A stretch of 64,000 nucleotides of DNA from positions 124,001 through 188,000 of the forward strand of contig NZ_JANHDP010000006.1 in NCBI RefSeq assembly GCF_024494695.1, read 5' to 3'. Positions within the stretch are counted from its first letter, which is position 1. Every line of letters begins with the position of its first letter. The translations under genes and the position numbers were made by a program. Of this stretch, positions 51,207 to 60,128 are shown in pieces. The DNA comes from Natronoarchaeum rubrum. Lineage in GTDB: Archaea; Halobacteriota; Halobacteria; Halobacteriales; Natronoarchaeaceae. The notes beneath the pieces are model-generated. The model had not been told where the DNA came from. It saw nothing but the letters and a program-made list of their open reading frames with translations, and searched no databases.

Positions 51207-52571
51207 TCACTCCTGATACCCCAGATCTCGCAGCCGTTCCTTGACGTCCTCGTCCATCACGACGGACGCCATCTCTCCGCTCGACCCCGCAAGCAGGCGC
51301 TCGTGGTCCTCCAGCCTGTCCCGGAGCCGGGCGGCCGCGTCGGGCTCGTCCGCGACGAGGTTCGTCCGCTCGTCGGGATCGGACGAGAGGTCGAACAGTC
51401 GCTCGGTACCGTCCTCCAGCCGAACGAGCTTCCAGTCGTCCGTGCGGACCGCAAAGCGCCGGGCGTCGGCGTCGTCACTCGTGTCGGCCCACTCCGCGAT
51501 CACGGCCTCGCGAGAGTGGTCGGCCATCGACGCCAGGCTCTCGCCCCGGAACGCGTCGGGCCGGTCGGCGCCGGCGTGCTCGGCGAGCGTCGGCGCGAGA
51601 TCCAGCAGCCCGACGAGGTCGTCGTGATCGTCGTTTCCGGAGCCGTCGTCGATCAGGAGCGGGACCCGCAGCACCTCGTCGTAGAACGTCGCGCTGTGGC
51701 TGAACCCGCCGTGGTCGCGGAACTCCTCGCCGTGGTCGGCGGTGACCGCGACCGCGGCGTCGTCGCCCCACCGAGATTCGACGCCGTCGAGCAATCGCCC
51801 GATTTCGGCGTCGACGTAGGCGATTTCGGCGTCGTACAGGTCGATCAGCGTTTCCAGCTCGCTCTCGGTAACTTCGTCGGGCGACTCCAGCATCTTCCGG
51901 CGCAGCTGGATCGCGTCCCGCTCGGAGACGGGCTCGTCGCGGAAGCGGCGCTGGTGCTCGGCGGGCGGGACGTAGGGGTGGTGAACGTCCATGTAGTGGA
52001 CCCAGAGAAATCGCGGGCTGCCGCGATCTGTGGCGGACTCCTCGACCCACTCCAGGGCGAGGTCGGTCACGTCGGCGGCGTCGACGTACGCCGAGCCGAT
52101 CTCGACGCCCGCGCGCTTCTCGGTGGCGTTGAACGCGCGCTGGAGCGTCCGGTAGACCAGCCCGTCGCTGTCGAGGTGGCGCTTGACGGCGTTGCGCGCC
52201 TTCGCCGTCGGCGAGGGGTCGGTCCGCGAGTCGTAGAACGTGTCGAACCCGCGGTCGTAGCCGAAATCGGCCGAGAGATACAGGTTCGAGTGGAAGCCCG
52301 CGGTCCGGTAGCCCGCGTCCGAAAGCGCCTCGGCCAGCGTCGTCCGCTCCTCCGAGAGGCGCTCGAATCCGCCGTGTTCCAGCGCGTACGAGGAGGTCAG
52401 GATGCTCGGAAACGAGGGCCGCGTCGAGCAGGCGTGGGCGAACGCGTTCGAGAACGTCCGCGCCTCCGCGGCGCGCCGATCGAGCGTCGGCGTCGTCTCG
52501 CGGTCGTACCCGTGCCAGCCGACGTGGTCCGCCCGGAGCGAGTCGATCGTCACGAGAACGATGTCGCGCAT
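51207..52571 (-). CDS. AlkP/sulfatase-superfamily protein of the glycan operon
   Basis: A 454-residue hydrolase or transferase of the alkaline phosphatase superfamily. Metal-site motifs are present: VLVTIDSLRADHVGWHGY at the start, then DVHHPYVPP, then VTADHGEEFRDHGGFSHS. The nucleophile region reads HACSTRPSFPSILTS, without the C/S-x-P-x-R sequence used to make formylglycine in true sulfatases. A phosphoester or transferase role is thus more likely. It ends the leftward glycan operon. ATG 52571 fits the domain; an ATG at 52598 overlapping the upstream stop is the alternative. Confidence 0.82.
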   Translation of the reverse strand: MRDIVLVTIDSLRADHVGWHGYDRETTPTLDRRAAEARTFSNAFAHACSTRPSFPSILTSSYALEHGGFERLSEERTTLAEALSDAGYRTAGFHSNLYLSADFGYDRGFDTFYDSRTDPSPTAKARNAVKRHLDSDGLVYRTLQRAFNATEKRAGVEIGSAYVDAADVTDLALEWVEESATDRGSPRFLWVHYMDVHHPYVPPAEHQRRFRDEPVSERDAIQLRRKMLESPDEVTESELETLIDLYDAEIAYVDAEIGRLLDGVESRWGDDAAVAVTADHGEEFRDHGGFSHSATFYDEVLRVPLLIDDGSGNDDHDDLVGLLDLAPTLAEHAGADRPDAFRGESLASMADHSREAVIAEWADTSDDADARRFAVRTDDWKLVRLEDGTERLFDLSSDPDERTNLVADEPDAAARLRDRLEDHERLLAGSSGEMASVVMDEDVKERLRDLGYQE

Positions 52572-52597
52572 GTGGTAGGTGTCGACCGGCCTGCCCA

Positions 52598-53620
52598 TTA
52601 ATCGGCGGTGCGGTGCGGTGCGTCCGGTTTAGTCGCCCCGGCCGCGTCTCGCAGCACCGACGCGTACGTCTCGGCGATCCGCGCCCAGTCGAACTGCCGG
52701 ACGAACTCCCGAAACTCGTCGGAGGGGCCGCGCTCGCCGGCCGTCTCGATCGCCGTCGCGACGGCGTCCGGCGCGGGCTGACAGTAGGTGACCGCGTCGC
52801 CGAAGCGTTCTTCAGCGCGGCCCGCAGCCTGCACGACGGCGAGCCCGGCGGCCGCGTACTCCAGCACCTTCAGGGTGTGCGGGTCGTCGACGAGCGAGAC
52901 GCCGACGTCCGCGACGTGCAGGTAGCCCGGCACCGCCTCGTGCGGGACGACGCCGAGGTGCTCGATGTCGTCGCGGCGTCGGTCGGCGCGTTCGACCTCG
53001 CCCTCCAGCGATCCGGTGCCCAGCACGACCAGCGTCCACTCCTCCAGCTTGGCGACGGCGTCGAGCAGCGTCTCGATGCCGTAGATCGGTTCGAGTCCGC
53101 CGACGTAGATGGCGACCGGCCCGTCGACGCCGCGGGCGTCGAGGGCGTCGCGCGCTCGCTCGACCGCGTCGGGATCGGGCGAGGCGAATCGGTCGTACTC
53201 CAGTCCGAGTGCCGTCTTCGTCGCGTCGGATCGGCGCCCGACGCGTTCGCGCTCTTCTTCGTAGACGTACAGCACGTGATCCGCGAGCCGGAACGCGGCG
53301 TTCTCCGCGACGCGGACGGGCGCCGACAGCCACCGCGGGTGGGTCGTCTCGAACTGACGGATCGGGTCGACGTGATCGACGACGAGCGGGAGCCCGTGGA
53401 GTTTCGCGAGGGCAGTCGCAGCGAACGCGCCGGCGCGGGTCGTCCCGACGAGCACGTCGCGGGACGCCGCCGATCGGGCGCAGCGAGCGACGGTCTCCGG
53501 CGTCGTCCCCCGAAGCTCGACCTCGAACCCCTCGGTTCGGAGGTGCCGGGCGATCATCCGTCGGCCGACGCTGATCTGTTCCGGTTTGTCCGGCGTGAAC
53601 CAGAGCACCGACCGGGTCAT
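52598..53620 (-). CDS. Glycosyltransferase family 4 protein
   Basis: A 340-residue GT-B-fold glycosyltransferase. The C-terminal half has the donor site: AIYVGGLEPIYGIETLLDAV and the PHTLKVLEYAAAGLAVVQ segment with its conserved Glu. The N-terminal acceptor half is more divergent. It is a middle gene of the leftward operon, its ATG overlapping the GT2 stop by 4 nt. It probably adds a sugar to the lipid-linked glycan on the cytoplasmic face. Confidence 0.85.
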   Translation of the reverse strand: MTRSVLWFTPDKPEQISVGRRMIARHLRTEGFEVELRGTTPETVARCARSAASRDVLVGTTRAGAFAATALAKLHGLPLVVDHVDPIRQFETTHPRWLSAPVRVAENAAFRLADHVLYVYEEERERVGRRSDATKTALGLEYDRFASPDPDAVERARDALDARGVDGPVAIYVGGLEPIYGIETLLDAVAKLEEWTLVVLGTGSLEGEVERADRRRDDIEHLGVVPHEAVPGYLHVADVGVSLVDDPHTLKVLEYAAAGLAVVQAAGRAEERFGDAVTYCQPAPDAVATAIETAGERGPSDEFREFVRQFDWARIAETYASVLRDAAGATKPDAPHRTAD

Positions 53621-54606
53621 CGATATCGCAGCAGCCCGTAGACGTAGCCCAGCCCGACGAGCCCGGTGAACGCGACGATCGAGACGATCTGGACCAGTTC
53701 CGACGCCGACGGCGAGCGGGCGAGTCGCCTCACTCGCTCGGGGAGGAACTCGGTCACCAGCCGTCCCAGGAACTCGCCCTCCTCGTCGCCCGACTCCTCA
53801 ACGAGCGTCTCCATCGCCCGCTTGGAGTAGCCCTGCCAGAACGCCCGCTCGACGAGCCAGCGAGGGTCGGTGCGGTACTCGAACACCTTGTGGTCCACCT
53901 CGGCGTCGGGGACGTACCAGACGCCCTCGCCGTACTCGGACTGCAGGCGGGCACAGAGCTCCGTCTCGCCGCCCTGCAGGTTCCGGTCGCCCTTCCGGCC
54001 CCCGATCGCGCTGTCGAACCCGCCGAGGTCGAGGAACGCGTCGCGCCGGAACGAGATGTTCGAGCCGAACGTGTTGCGGACCTCGCCCTCGCCGCCGGCG
54101 AACCCGCGGTGGGTCACCCCGACGAGCCAGTAGAACTCCGCGGGCAGGTAGGCGGGCCGGTCGCCGACCCACAGCGGCGTCATCTTCCCGCCCGCCGCGA
54201 CGGCGTCCTCGGACTCGTAGGCGTCGACGAGCCGTTCGAGCCAGCGCTCGTCGGCGACGGCGTCGTCGTCGATGAACGCGACCACGTCACCGCTCGCCAG
54301 CTCGGCGCCGACGTTGCGGCTCTCCAGTAGCCCGCGGTTCCGGTCGTTGCAGTGGGTGACGACCCGGTCGTCGTCGCCGTAGTCGTCGTCCACCCGGCGG
54401 TACAGATCCTCGTCGCCGTCGACGACGAGGACGGCCTCGACCGCCTCGTGGGTCTGATCGAGCACGCTCTCGACCGCCTCGGCGAAGTCGTCGTACCGGT
54501 CCTCGGAGTGAGTACAGACGACGACCGACACCGCCAGCTGGCGGGACGCCGATTCCGAGTCGGCGTCGGCAGTTACCGGGTCGCTCGTCGCGGCGGTTCC
54601 CGTCAC
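53617..54606 (-). CDS. Glycosyltransferase family 2, AglG-like
   Basis: A 329-residue GT-A-fold glycosyltransferase. The start SVVVCTHSEDRYDDFAEAV and the metal-binding FIDDDAVADERWL are standard for GT2. The ending (SASELVQIVSIVAFTGLVGLGYVYGLL) is a membrane segment, as in Haloferax AglG, which transfers glucuronic acid to dolichyl phosphate glucose. That similarity is my recollection and is not verified. GTG 54606 is chosen because it overlaps the upstream stop in a GTGA arrangement. Confidence 0.85.
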   Translation of the reverse strand: MTGTAATSDPVTADADSESASRQLAVSVVVCTHSEDRYDDFAEAVESVLDQTHEAVEAVLVVDGDEDLYRRVDDDYGDDDRVVTHCNDRNRGLLESRNVGAELASGDVVAFIDDDAVADERWLERLVDAYESEDAVAAGGKMTPLWVGDRPAYLPAEFYWLVGVTHRGFAGGEGEVRNTFGSNISFRRDAFLDLGGFDSAIGGRKGDRNLQGGETELCARLQSEYGEGVWYVPDAEVDHKVFEYRTDPRWLVERAFWQGYSKRAMETLVEESGDEEGEFLGRLVTEFLPERVRRLARSPSASELVQIVSIVAFTGLVGLGYVYGLLRYR

Positions 54607-55643
54607 GGCGTCGCCCGCACCTCCTCGACTTTCTTCCGGATCAGGCGTCGGACCGACTCGTCGATCGTTCGGGTCGGCTCCCACCCGAGGTCGGCGCGCG
54701 TTCGCGAGACGTCGATCGGAAACTCCTCGACCAGCGTCTCGCCGCTTCGGGGGTTCTCGACGAGTGTCACGTCGGTCTCGACGTCGGCCTCCTCGCGGGC
54801 GATCAGTTCGACGAGCCGGGCGACCATCATCACGCCCGGGTCCTCGTCGCTGGCGATCGGGTACACCGTCGCGCCGGTCCGGCCGTCGGCGCGCTCGGCC
54901 AGCAGCCGCTCGACGCTCAGGACGTACGCCCGGGCCACGTCGTCGACGTGGACGTAGTTCCGGGCCTGCGTCCCCGGTTCGTAGACCGTCAGCGGCTCGT
55001 CCGAGAACGCTCGGTTCACGAAGAAGTTGATCACCGTCGACTTGGTGACGGTCCGGCCGTCGACCTCGTGCTCGCCGTAGAGGTTGGACTTGAAGAAGAG
55101 GTGTGCGGGGAACGCACCGTCCGCGAAGTCCCGCACGATGTCCTCGCCGAGCAGCTTGGTGCGCCCGTACCAGTTCATCGGGTCACGCTCGTGGTCGGCC
55201 GGGATCGGGAACGTCTCGGGGTCGCCGACGACCGCCATGCTGAACGGAAAGATCAGCCCGGCGCCGGTCCGCCGGCAGAACCAGGCGACGTTGCTCGTCC
55301 CGGTGACGTTCACCTCGTAGGTCAGATCGGGGTGCTCGTCGCAGTCGTCGACGCCGCTGACCGCGGCGAGGTGGATCACCACGTCGGCACCCTCCAGCGC
55401 GGCGTCGAGCCGCCGGCGGTCGCGCACGTCGACGTGCTCGATCGCCAGGTCGCCGACGGCGTCGACCTTGCTGCGGAACCCGTTGTCCAGCGCGACGAGC
55501 TCCCAGTCGGGGTGGGCCTCTTGTAGCAGTCCGAGAACGCGGCTCCCGATGTAGCCCGCGGCGCCCGTCACCGCGATCGTCGGCGGGTCCGCTCCGTCGT
55601 CGCCCGCCTCGGTCGCCGACGGGGCGGTGGCATCGCCGCTCAT
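54603..55643 (-). CDS. NAD-dependent sugar-nucleotide epimerase/dehydratase
   Basis: A 346-residue extended SDR enzyme. The Rossmann loop is TGAAGYIGSRVLGLL (about residue 23), and the catalytic Tyr-x3-Lys is in NWYGRTKLLGED. A disordered N-terminal 20-residue extension precedes the fold. It probably interconverts nucleotide sugars for the glycan. Its ATG at 55643 overlaps the preceding gene's stop, and its stop overlaps the GT2 start. Confidence 0.88.
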   Translation of the reverse strand: MSGDATAPSATEAGDDGADPPTIAVTGAAGYIGSRVLGLLQEAHPDWELVALDNGFRSKVDAVGDLAIEHVDVRDRRRLDAALEGADVVIHLAAVSGVDDCDEHPDLTYEVNVTGTSNVAWFCRRTGAGLIFPFSMAVVGDPETFPIPADHERDPMNWYGRTKLLGEDIVRDFADGAFPAHLFFKSNLYGEHEVDGRTVTKSTVINFFVNRAFSDEPLTVYEPGTQARNYVHVDDVARAYVLSVERLLAERADGRTGATVYPIASDEDPGVMMVARLVELIAREEADVETDVTLVENPRSGETLVEEFPIDVSRTRADLGWEPTRTIDESVRRLIRKKVEEVRATP

Positions 55644-56596
55644 GCTGGCGTGGTGGCGCGCTCGGTCGGTCGATCGCGGAACCGCTCCGCGAGGTCGGCG
55701 ACGCCCTCCCGCAGCGTCCACTCGGGCTCGAACCCGGTGTCCGACAGGCGCTCGAAGTCGACGTGGTACGACGGGCCGGGGTGCTCGTCCTCCAGGTAGG
55801 TGATTTCCAGGTCGGTTCCCAGCTCGTCGCGGACGATCTCGGCGACGTCGGCGATGCGGTAGTTCTCCGCGTCGGCGCCGACGTTGTACGCTCGCTTCGG
55901 CCAGTCGTCGGGCTGCAGGACGGCGTGGGCGTACGCTCGCGCGGCGTCCTCGACGTGAACGAACGGGCGCCAGTTGTCGCCGTCGCCGTAGACTGTCAGG
56001 GGCCGGTCGGTCAGCGCGCGGAACACGAAGTGGTTGACGACGAGATTGAACCGGACGCCGGGCGCGAAGCCGTAGTTGGTGCTCATCCGCAGCGCCGTCG
56101 CGTCGAAGCCGTACTCCGCGGCGGCGTCGTCGAGCAGTTTCTCGCCGGCGACTTTCGACTCGGCGTAGGGGTTTAGGGGCTTTTGCTCGGTCGTCTCGTC
56201 GATCTCCGTGCTCGCCGCGCGGCCGTAGTTGTTACACGAGGAGGCGAACACGACCGTCTCGACGCCGAGCTTTCCCGCCGCCGTGAGCACGTTCTCGGTG
56301 CCGTCGCGGTTGACCGCGAACGTCTCCTCGCGCCGGCCGTGCGTGCTCGCCGCGCCGGTGATCGCCGCGAGGTGGACCACCCGATCGGTGCCCCGCATCG
56401 CGCTCTCGACGTCGCCGTACTCGCGGACGTCGCCCCGGCGAAAGGCGAGTCCGTCGCCGACACAGCCCATCAGCGCGCGGGGCGAGCCGCCGTCGAGCGA
56501 GTCGAGCACGACAACCTCGTCGACCCGCTCGTCGCCGACGAGTCGCGGGACGAGCGCGCTGCCGATGTAGCCACAGCCGCCGGTCACGAGTACGCG
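55640..56596 (-). CDS. NAD-dependent sugar-nucleotide epimerase/dehydratase
   Basis: A 318-residue extended SDR enzyme. The loop is VLVTGGCGYIGSALV and the catalytic Tyr-x3-Lys is in NPYAESKVAGE, with the substrate-side ASSCNNYG serine motif. GTG 56596 (MRVLVTGG) is proposed, 7 nt after the upstream stop; a GTG at 56611 is an alternative with an 8-nt overlap. It is most similar in style to UDP-glucose 4-epimerase and related sugar epimerases. Confidence 0.87.
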   Translation of the reverse strand, partial: RVLVTGGCGYIGSALVPRLVGDERVDEVVVLDSLDGGSPRALMGCVGDGLAFRRGDVREYGDVESAMRGTDRVVHLAAITGAASTHGRREETFAVNRDGTENVLTAAGKLGVETVVFASSCNNYGRAASTEIDETTEQKPLNPYAESKVAGEKLLDDAAAEYGFDATALRMSTNYGFAPGVRFNLVVNHFVFRALTDRPLTVYGDGDNWRPFVHVEDAARAYAHAVLQPDDWPKRAYNVGADAENYRIADVAEIVRDELGTDLEITYLEDEHPGPSYHVDFERLSDTGFEPEWTLREGVADLAERFRDRPTERATTPA

Positions 56597-56603
56597 CACC
56601 AGC

Positions 56604-57782
56604 TCAATCACCTCCGTCCGTCAGCACGCCGGGGAGGAACCGGTCCTCCCGGGCGGCGATCCGGTCCTCGTACTCGAGGAGATCGGCGAGGATCGACCGG
56701 ACGCCTTCCTCGAACGTCGTCGATTGCCCGCCGATCAGCTCGGCGTACCGGTCGTTCTCGATCTCCATCGCGTGGGTCTCGTCCTCGTCGCGGGGGTTCT
56801 CGAAGTGCTCGACCTGTACGTCGAGACCGAACTCTCCGGACACCTCCGCGATCGTCTCGGCGACCTCGACGATGCTGATCGGGCGCGTCACCTGGTTGTA
56901 AACGGTGTGATCGTCGGGCTGGTCGTCGGGATCGGCGAGCGCGAGCTGTGCCAGCCCCTCGACGGCGTCTTCGAGCGCGATAAAGGGTTTGCGCTGCTCG
57001 CCTTTCCCGTACACCGTCATCGGGTAGCCGGCGACCGCCTGCGCGCAGAAGCGGTGCGCGACGACGCCGAAGTAGTAGTCGAAGTCGAAACGGGTGCGCA
57101 GCCGCGGGTCGGCGTCGGTCTCGGGCGTCGCGGTGCCGTAGGTGATCGCGGTGCGGACGTCCGAGATCGGAATGTCGAACTGGTCGTGGGCCAGCCGCAT
57201 GTTCGCGGCGTCGTGGCTCTTGGTGAGGTGGTACCACGATCCGGCCATCGCGGGGAACGGGACTTCGTCGCGCTCCTCCTGGTTTTCCATGACGGCGCCG
57301 CCCTCCGGAATCGGGAACTCCGGGGCGCCGTAGACGCCGGTCGTCGTCGTCTCGATGAAGTGGGTATCGGAGAGGTCGTTCTCGGCCAGCCCCCACAGCA
57401 GGTTCCGGGTCGCCTGCATGTTGTTGTGCTGGGTGTAGTTGGCCCGCTCGCCGTTGATCTGGGAGTACGGCGCCGAGGGCTGGGCGGCCGCGTGGACGAC
57501 GGCGTCGGGCTCGTGGACCGAGAGGATCCGGTCGACGAACGACCGGTCGGTGAGGTCGCCCTCGACGAGCGAGAGGTTGTCCAGGCCGTGGACCTCCTCG
57601 GCGGCCGCGACGCGCTCGTCGGGGTCGGCGACCGGGACGGCGCTGACCGACCCGACCGACTCGACCCACTCCCGGCGGGCGAAGTTGTCGACGCCGACGA
57701 CGCGGTCGTCGGTTCGCGAGGCGACTCGCAGCGCGGTGGGCCAGCCGACGTACCCGTCGGCACCCGTAACGAGGAGGGTCAC
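56604..57782 (-). CDS. UDP-sulfoquinovose-synthase-like SDR enzyme
   Basis: A 392-residue extended SDR enzyme and the first gene of the leftward glycan operon. The loop is LLVTGADGYVGWPTALRV. The active-site ETTTTGVYG and SWYHLTKSHDAANM (Tyr-x3-Lys) resemble SQD1/Agl3, which make UDP-sulfoquinovose from UDP-glucose and sulfite. Those homologues also use a TTT-type loop and a YHLTK/YHLSK helix. The GTG 57782 start follows a TATA-like box (ctttact) by about 35 nt. The sulfonate product is inferred from similarity. Confidence 0.75.
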   Translation of the reverse strand: MTLLVTGADGYVGWPTALRVASRTDDRVVGVDNFARREWVESVGSVSAVPVADPDERVAAAEEVHGLDNLSLVEGDLTDRSFVDRILSVHEPDAVVHAAAQPSAPYSQINGERANYTQHNNMQATRNLLWGLAENDLSDTHFIETTTTGVYGAPEFPIPEGGAVMENQEERDEVPFPAMAGSWYHLTKSHDAANMRLAHDQFDIPISDVRTAITYGTATPETDADPRLRTRFDFDYYFGVVAHRFCAQAVAGYPMTVYGKGEQRKPFIALEDAVEGLAQLALADPDDQPDDHTVYNQVTRPISIVEVAETIAEVSGEFGLDVQVEHFENPRDEDETHAMEIENDRYAELIGGQSTTFEEGVRSILADLLEYEDRIAAREDRFLPGVLTDGGD

Positions 57783-57899
57783 AGTAACTCGTGTCGGGAG
57801 TGGCGAGAAATTGTCAGTAAAGTGTTGTTGCGGGGCGGTTAGGAATTGTTGCGCCGGGGCGGGTCGTACGCATTTCTGCCAGTTTCCCGTAGCCCCGGT

Positions 57900-58916
57900 A
57901 TGGACACGCAGCTGCTCGTCGTCGGCTGGGACGCCGCCACGCGGTCGCACCTGGACTCGATGGAGTTGGAGTTTTTCGACGATCTCGACCACGGCGGCCG
58001 GCTCCTACCGGAGCCGTACTGGCAGTCCCGCGAGGTCGACAGCGGGACGGCCTGGACGACGCTGACGACCGGGCTGCCGATGCGAGAACACGGCGTCGCG
58101 ACGCTCGGCGGGATGATCGAGAACGAGCGCGCGTTCGAGTGGTTCTCGAAGGTCGATCGCCTGATCCCCCGGAACCTGTCCAGACGCCCCGCGCGGATCT
58201 GGGCCCGGTCGAAGGTGCTCGGACGCCAGCCCACCAACGAGGATATTCCCTATAAGCGCGCCTGGCACTACGTCCCCGACTCGCTGGCCTTTGCGGTGCC
58301 GCTGACCTACCCGCCGAAGCCGACCAGCGGCGTCACGGTTAGCGGCTTCCCGAGCCCGGAAGTGACCGTCGAGCCGCCGTCGCTACAGGAGCGCGTGCGG
58401 GAGCGCTACGACGGCGAGCCGTCGAAGTTCGACGCGGACGGCGAGCTTCGGGACGAGTACGTCGAGGACCTCTTCGAGACCCACGAGGCCGAGCGCGACC
58501 TGGTGCTGGATCTGGCCGACGACCGGGAGTTCTCGCTGCACTTCGTCGTGTTCACCCTGCTCGATCGACTCTTGCACGTCACCGACGATCGCGAGACGAT
58601 CGAGCGCGCGTACCGGACGATCGACGAGACGACCCGGACGCTCGTCGACGCGATCGATCCCGACGACACCATGATCCTCAGCGATCACGGCATGAAACAC
58701 GATCCGCGGGGCAAGTGGATCCACGTCCACGACGAGACCTCGGGGATCTGGGCCGGGACGCGCGACTGGGGACTCGACACCCACCTGGACGTGACGCCGA
58801 CGATCGTCGACTACTGCGGCCGGTCGATGGACGACCCGGCGTACGAGCCGCCCGGGGAGACCGTCGAGAAGGCCGACATGGAGGCGAAGCTTCGGGATCT
58901 CGGCTACCTGTCGTGA
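57900..58916 (+). CDS. AlkP-superfamily phosphodiesterase/nucleotide-pyrophosphatase-like protein
   Basis: A 338-residue hydrolase of the alkaline phosphatase superfamily. Visible metal and nucleophile motifs are VVGWDAATRSHLD (Asp), SGTAWTTLTTGLP (Thr nucleophile), FTLLDRLLHVTDD, LSDHGMKHDPRG and IHVHDETSGIW. This complete set fits nucleotide-pyrophosphatase/phosphodiesterase-like members. It begins the rightward operon and would hydrolyse or transfer phosphoester groups on glycan, lipid or nucleotide sugar. ATG 57900 was chosen at the domain start. Confidence 0.82.
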   Translation: MDTQLLVVGWDAATRSHLDSMELEFFDDLDHGGRLLPEPYWQSREVDSGTAWTTLTTGLPMREHGVATLGGMIENERAFEWFSKVDRLIPRNLSRRPARIWARSKVLGRQPTNEDIPYKRAWHYVPDSLAFAVPLTYPPKPTSGVTVSGFPSPEVTVEPPSLQERVRERYDGEPSKFDADGELRDEYVEDLFETHEAERDLVLDLADDREFSLHFVVFTLLDRLLHVTDDRETIERAYRTIDETTRTLVDAIDPDDTMILSDHGMKHDPRGKWIHVHDETSGIWAGTRDWGLDTHLDVTPTIVDYCGRSMDDPAYEPPGETVEKADMEAKLRDLGYLS

Positions 58917-58979
58917 CGCCGAACGTCGGCGTCCGGCGGCCCAGCGGTCGTAGGGTGCGCGACGCCGACCGTCGGCGTC
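58915..58979. repeat. Two direct copies of a 19-bp hairpin element
   Basis: GACGCCGAACGTCGGCGTC (58915-58933) and GACGCCGACCGTCGGCGTC (58961-58979) are near-identical. Each can fold into a GACGCCGA/TCGGCGTC hairpin with a 3-nt loop. The first begins inside the last codon of the preceding gene. They lie in the intergenic gap and are the clearest case of the recurring GACGCC/GGCGTC hairpin theme. Confidence 0.6.
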
Positions 58980-59194
58980 CGACGGACGGTCCGGTCCGAG
59001 AGCGCGACGCCGTCGATCCGGACCGTGCCATTCCGTACCGACCCGACGTATTTGTACGGGAATCCTGAATCTACGCGTGAGAGCCGCGTCTCCGGGGGGA
59101 GGCGCTCGCGATCGAGGCGGGGAAGAGGTCGCCGGGACGCCCCGTCGGCACCGCCTCGATCGCCAGCAGATCGATCGCGGGGCGGAGTGTGGAC

Positions 59195-60103
59195 ATGCTC
59201 GACAAGGTAACCTACGCAGCGGACGAGATTCGGGAGAACGGCACGTCGAGGACGTGGTGGAAGAACAGGTTCCTGCACCGCGTCGTCGGCGACGTCTGGT
59301 TTCGGCACGTCGTCGGGAACCGGGGAGAGTACGTCGTCGAGAAGGACTGGGACAACCTGCTCGTGCTGGACGCGTGTCGGCTGGACCTGTACAGGGCGGT
59401 CGTCGACGGCGATTGCGGCGCGATGCGCTCGCGGGGCGCCGCAACGCCGGAGTGGGTCGCGGAGAACTTCGAGGGGCGATCGTTCCCCGAGATCGTGTAC
59501 GTCACCGCGAACCCCTACGTCTCGATCCTCACCGACGACGAGTTCCACGCCAGGATCGACCTCTGGGAGGACGCGTGGGACGACGAGGAGGCGACGGTGC
59601 TCCCCGAGGATCTCGCCGATCGAACGCGCGAGGTCGCCGAAGAGTACCCCGACAAGCGCCTGATCGTCCACTTCATGCAGCCCCACCAGCCCTTTATCGA
59701 CTGGGACCTGCCGGGGAGTTTCTGGAACGTCTCCGAGTCGCCGTGGGACGCGCTGAAAGACGGAACGGTCGAGGAGGAGACCATTCTCGAGGGGTACGCC
59801 GACAATCTCCGGATCGCCTACCCGGTCGCGCGGGAGCTCGGGGTCGAACTTCCGGGGAAGTCGGTCATCACCGCGGACCACGGAAACATGCTCGGCGAGC
59901 GAGTGCGACCGTTCCCGATCCGGGACTACGGTCACCGGAAAGGGCTGTACACCGACGAGAACGTGCTCGTTCCGTGGGACGAACTCCCCTACGACGCCCG
60001 GAAGGAGATCACGGCTGAGGGAACCGGACAGGCTGACGACGACCGGAGAGAGATCACCGCTGACGTGACTGATCGCCTCGCGGATCTGGGGTACACGGAA
60101 TGA
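59195..60103 (+). CDS. AlkP-superfamily protein of haloarchaeal glycan loci
   Basis: A 302-residue protein. The Asp motif is NLLVLDACRLDLY, the probable nucleophile region is SRGAATPEWVAENF, then MQPHQPFIDW, and the metal motif is TADHGNMLGER with a later His in DYGHRKGLYTDE. This subset resembles sulfatase-like proteins that commonly sit in haloarchaeal N-glycosylation clusters. Whether it hydrolyses sulfate or phosphate, or transfers a group, is unknown. ATG 59195 was preferred to an upstream GTG at 59189. Confidence 0.75.
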   Translation: MLDKVTYAADEIRENGTSRTWWKNRFLHRVVGDVWFRHVVGNRGEYVVEKDWDNLLVLDACRLDLYRAVVDGDCGAMRSRGAATPEWVAENFEGRSFPEIVYVTANPYVSILTDDEFHARIDLWEDAWDDEEATVLPEDLADRTREVAEEYPDKRLIVHFMQPHQPFIDWDLPGSFWNVSESPWDALKDGTVEEETILEGYADNLRIAYPVARELGVELPGKSVITADHGNMLGERVRPFPIRDYGHRKGLYTDENVLVPWDELPYDARKEITAEGTGQADDDRREITADVTDRLADLGYTE

Positions 60104-60128
60104 CGGACCGACGATCGGGTGGTTCGAG

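Noticed and set aside
51207..52571. Calling this protein a true sulfatase
   Set aside because: The C/S-x-P-x-R sequence needed for formylglycine is absent from the nucleophile region, so only superfamily membership is claimed.
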